This document shows positions 44,604-44,776 of a stretch of DNA of 44,776 nucleotides, in pieces; position 1 is the stretch's first letter; every line of letters begins with the position of its first letter. Origin of the DNA: Methanobrevibacter olleyae (GTDB taxonomy: Archaea > Methanobacteriota > Methanobacteria > Methanobacteriales > Methanobacteriaceae); contig SUTG01000011.1 in assembly GCA_015063035.1 (NCBI GenBank), positions 1 to 44,776 on the forward strand, in the 5' to 3' direction. The notes beneath the pieces were generated by a model. The model had not been told where the DNA came from, ran no database searches, and was given only the letters and a program-made list of their open reading frames with translations. The position numbers were made by a program, and so were the translations under genes.

Positions 44604-44776
44604 TGTTTACCCCTTTATATGATTTGTTTATTATAAATTTAATTTTTTTACTAATATAAAAATACTATAAAATCCGTTTTATATAAATATTTTTAATTTT
44701 TTAAAAAAAAGTAAAATAAATTAAAAAAAGTTTTAAAAAAATAAGTTAAAAAAAAAAATATAAAACTATTGTAAAA
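44604..44776. other. AT-rich upstream region at window end
   Basis: Upstream of the TPR/cold-shock gene; presumably its promoter. Poly-A/T runs only, no gene. Confidence 0.4.

Noticed and set aside
1-44776. tRNA, rRNA or other known RNA genes
   Set aside because: I saw no GC-rich cloverleaf-like segment or conserved rRNA stretch, although a weak tRNA could be missed without a program.

Overview
The window looks like chromosomal DNA from a methanogenic archaeon of the order Methanobacteriales, most probably Methanobrevibacter or a close relative. The base composition is strongly AT-rich. It encodes archaeal replication factor C (small and large subunits side by side), a Mur-ligase paralogue of the kind found in pseudomurein-walled methanogens, a large adhesin-like secreted protein with Ig-like repeats, a DUF169 protein and an M42 aminopeptidase. 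Ribosome binding sites of the GGTGA / GGAGGTG type precede most genes. The species cannot be fixed from this sequence alone.

Layout. 1-7330: a DNA-repair/defence-like block with a DUF1998 DEAH-box helicase (leftward), and divergent to it a UvrD-like helicase followed by a RecB/Cas4-type PD-(D/E)XK nuclease. A perfect 60-bp tandem array overlaps the 3' end of the first helicase. 7500-15720: metabolic, repair and envelope genes: DUF169 protein, exonuclease III, Mur ligase, secreted VanW-like protein, MobA-like nucleotidyltransferase, M42 aminopeptidase, aldo/keto reductase-ferredoxin. 16149-23252: one giant gene (2367 aa) of the DUF4011-helicase-Vsr-like nuclease-DUF3320 family, carrying an acidic low-complexity insert of about 800 residues. 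23253-25524: 1.47 kb without a credible gene but with ordered repeats, including seven direct repeats spaced exactly 19 bp apart, followed by two small leftward ORFs. 25525-31000: an Ig-repeat surface protein with a second domain nested in its last repeat, a DUF368 polyprenyl-phosphate transporter-family protein and a HEAT-like repeat protein. 31093-38209: uvrA, an HtpX-like protease with an EF-hand loop, rfcL and rfcS, all leftward. 38675-44603: a zinc-ribbon membrane protein, a PIN / ImmA-IrrE / Xre cluster resembling a toxin-antitoxin or stress-regulatory module, a winged-helix protein with a His/Cys-rich segment and SHOCT tail, and a TPR protein with a cold-shock-like C-terminal domain.

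How the genes work together. DNA maintenance dominates: the DUF1998 helicase, UvrD-like helicase, Cas4-like nuclease, ExoIII, giant helicase-nuclease, UvrA and RFC. Envelope functions form a second theme: Mur ligase, VanW-like protein, DUF368 protein, adhesin and the sequon-rich zinc-ribbon protein. The most unusual points are the helicase/nuclease pair, the giant nuclease with Gln at a usually acidic position, the 19-bp repeat array, two secreted proteins that seem to start at ATT and ATA, the nested domain in the adhesin, and the frequent 47-63 bp tandem duplications in intergenic DNA. All functional statements come from reading motifs; no database search was possible.
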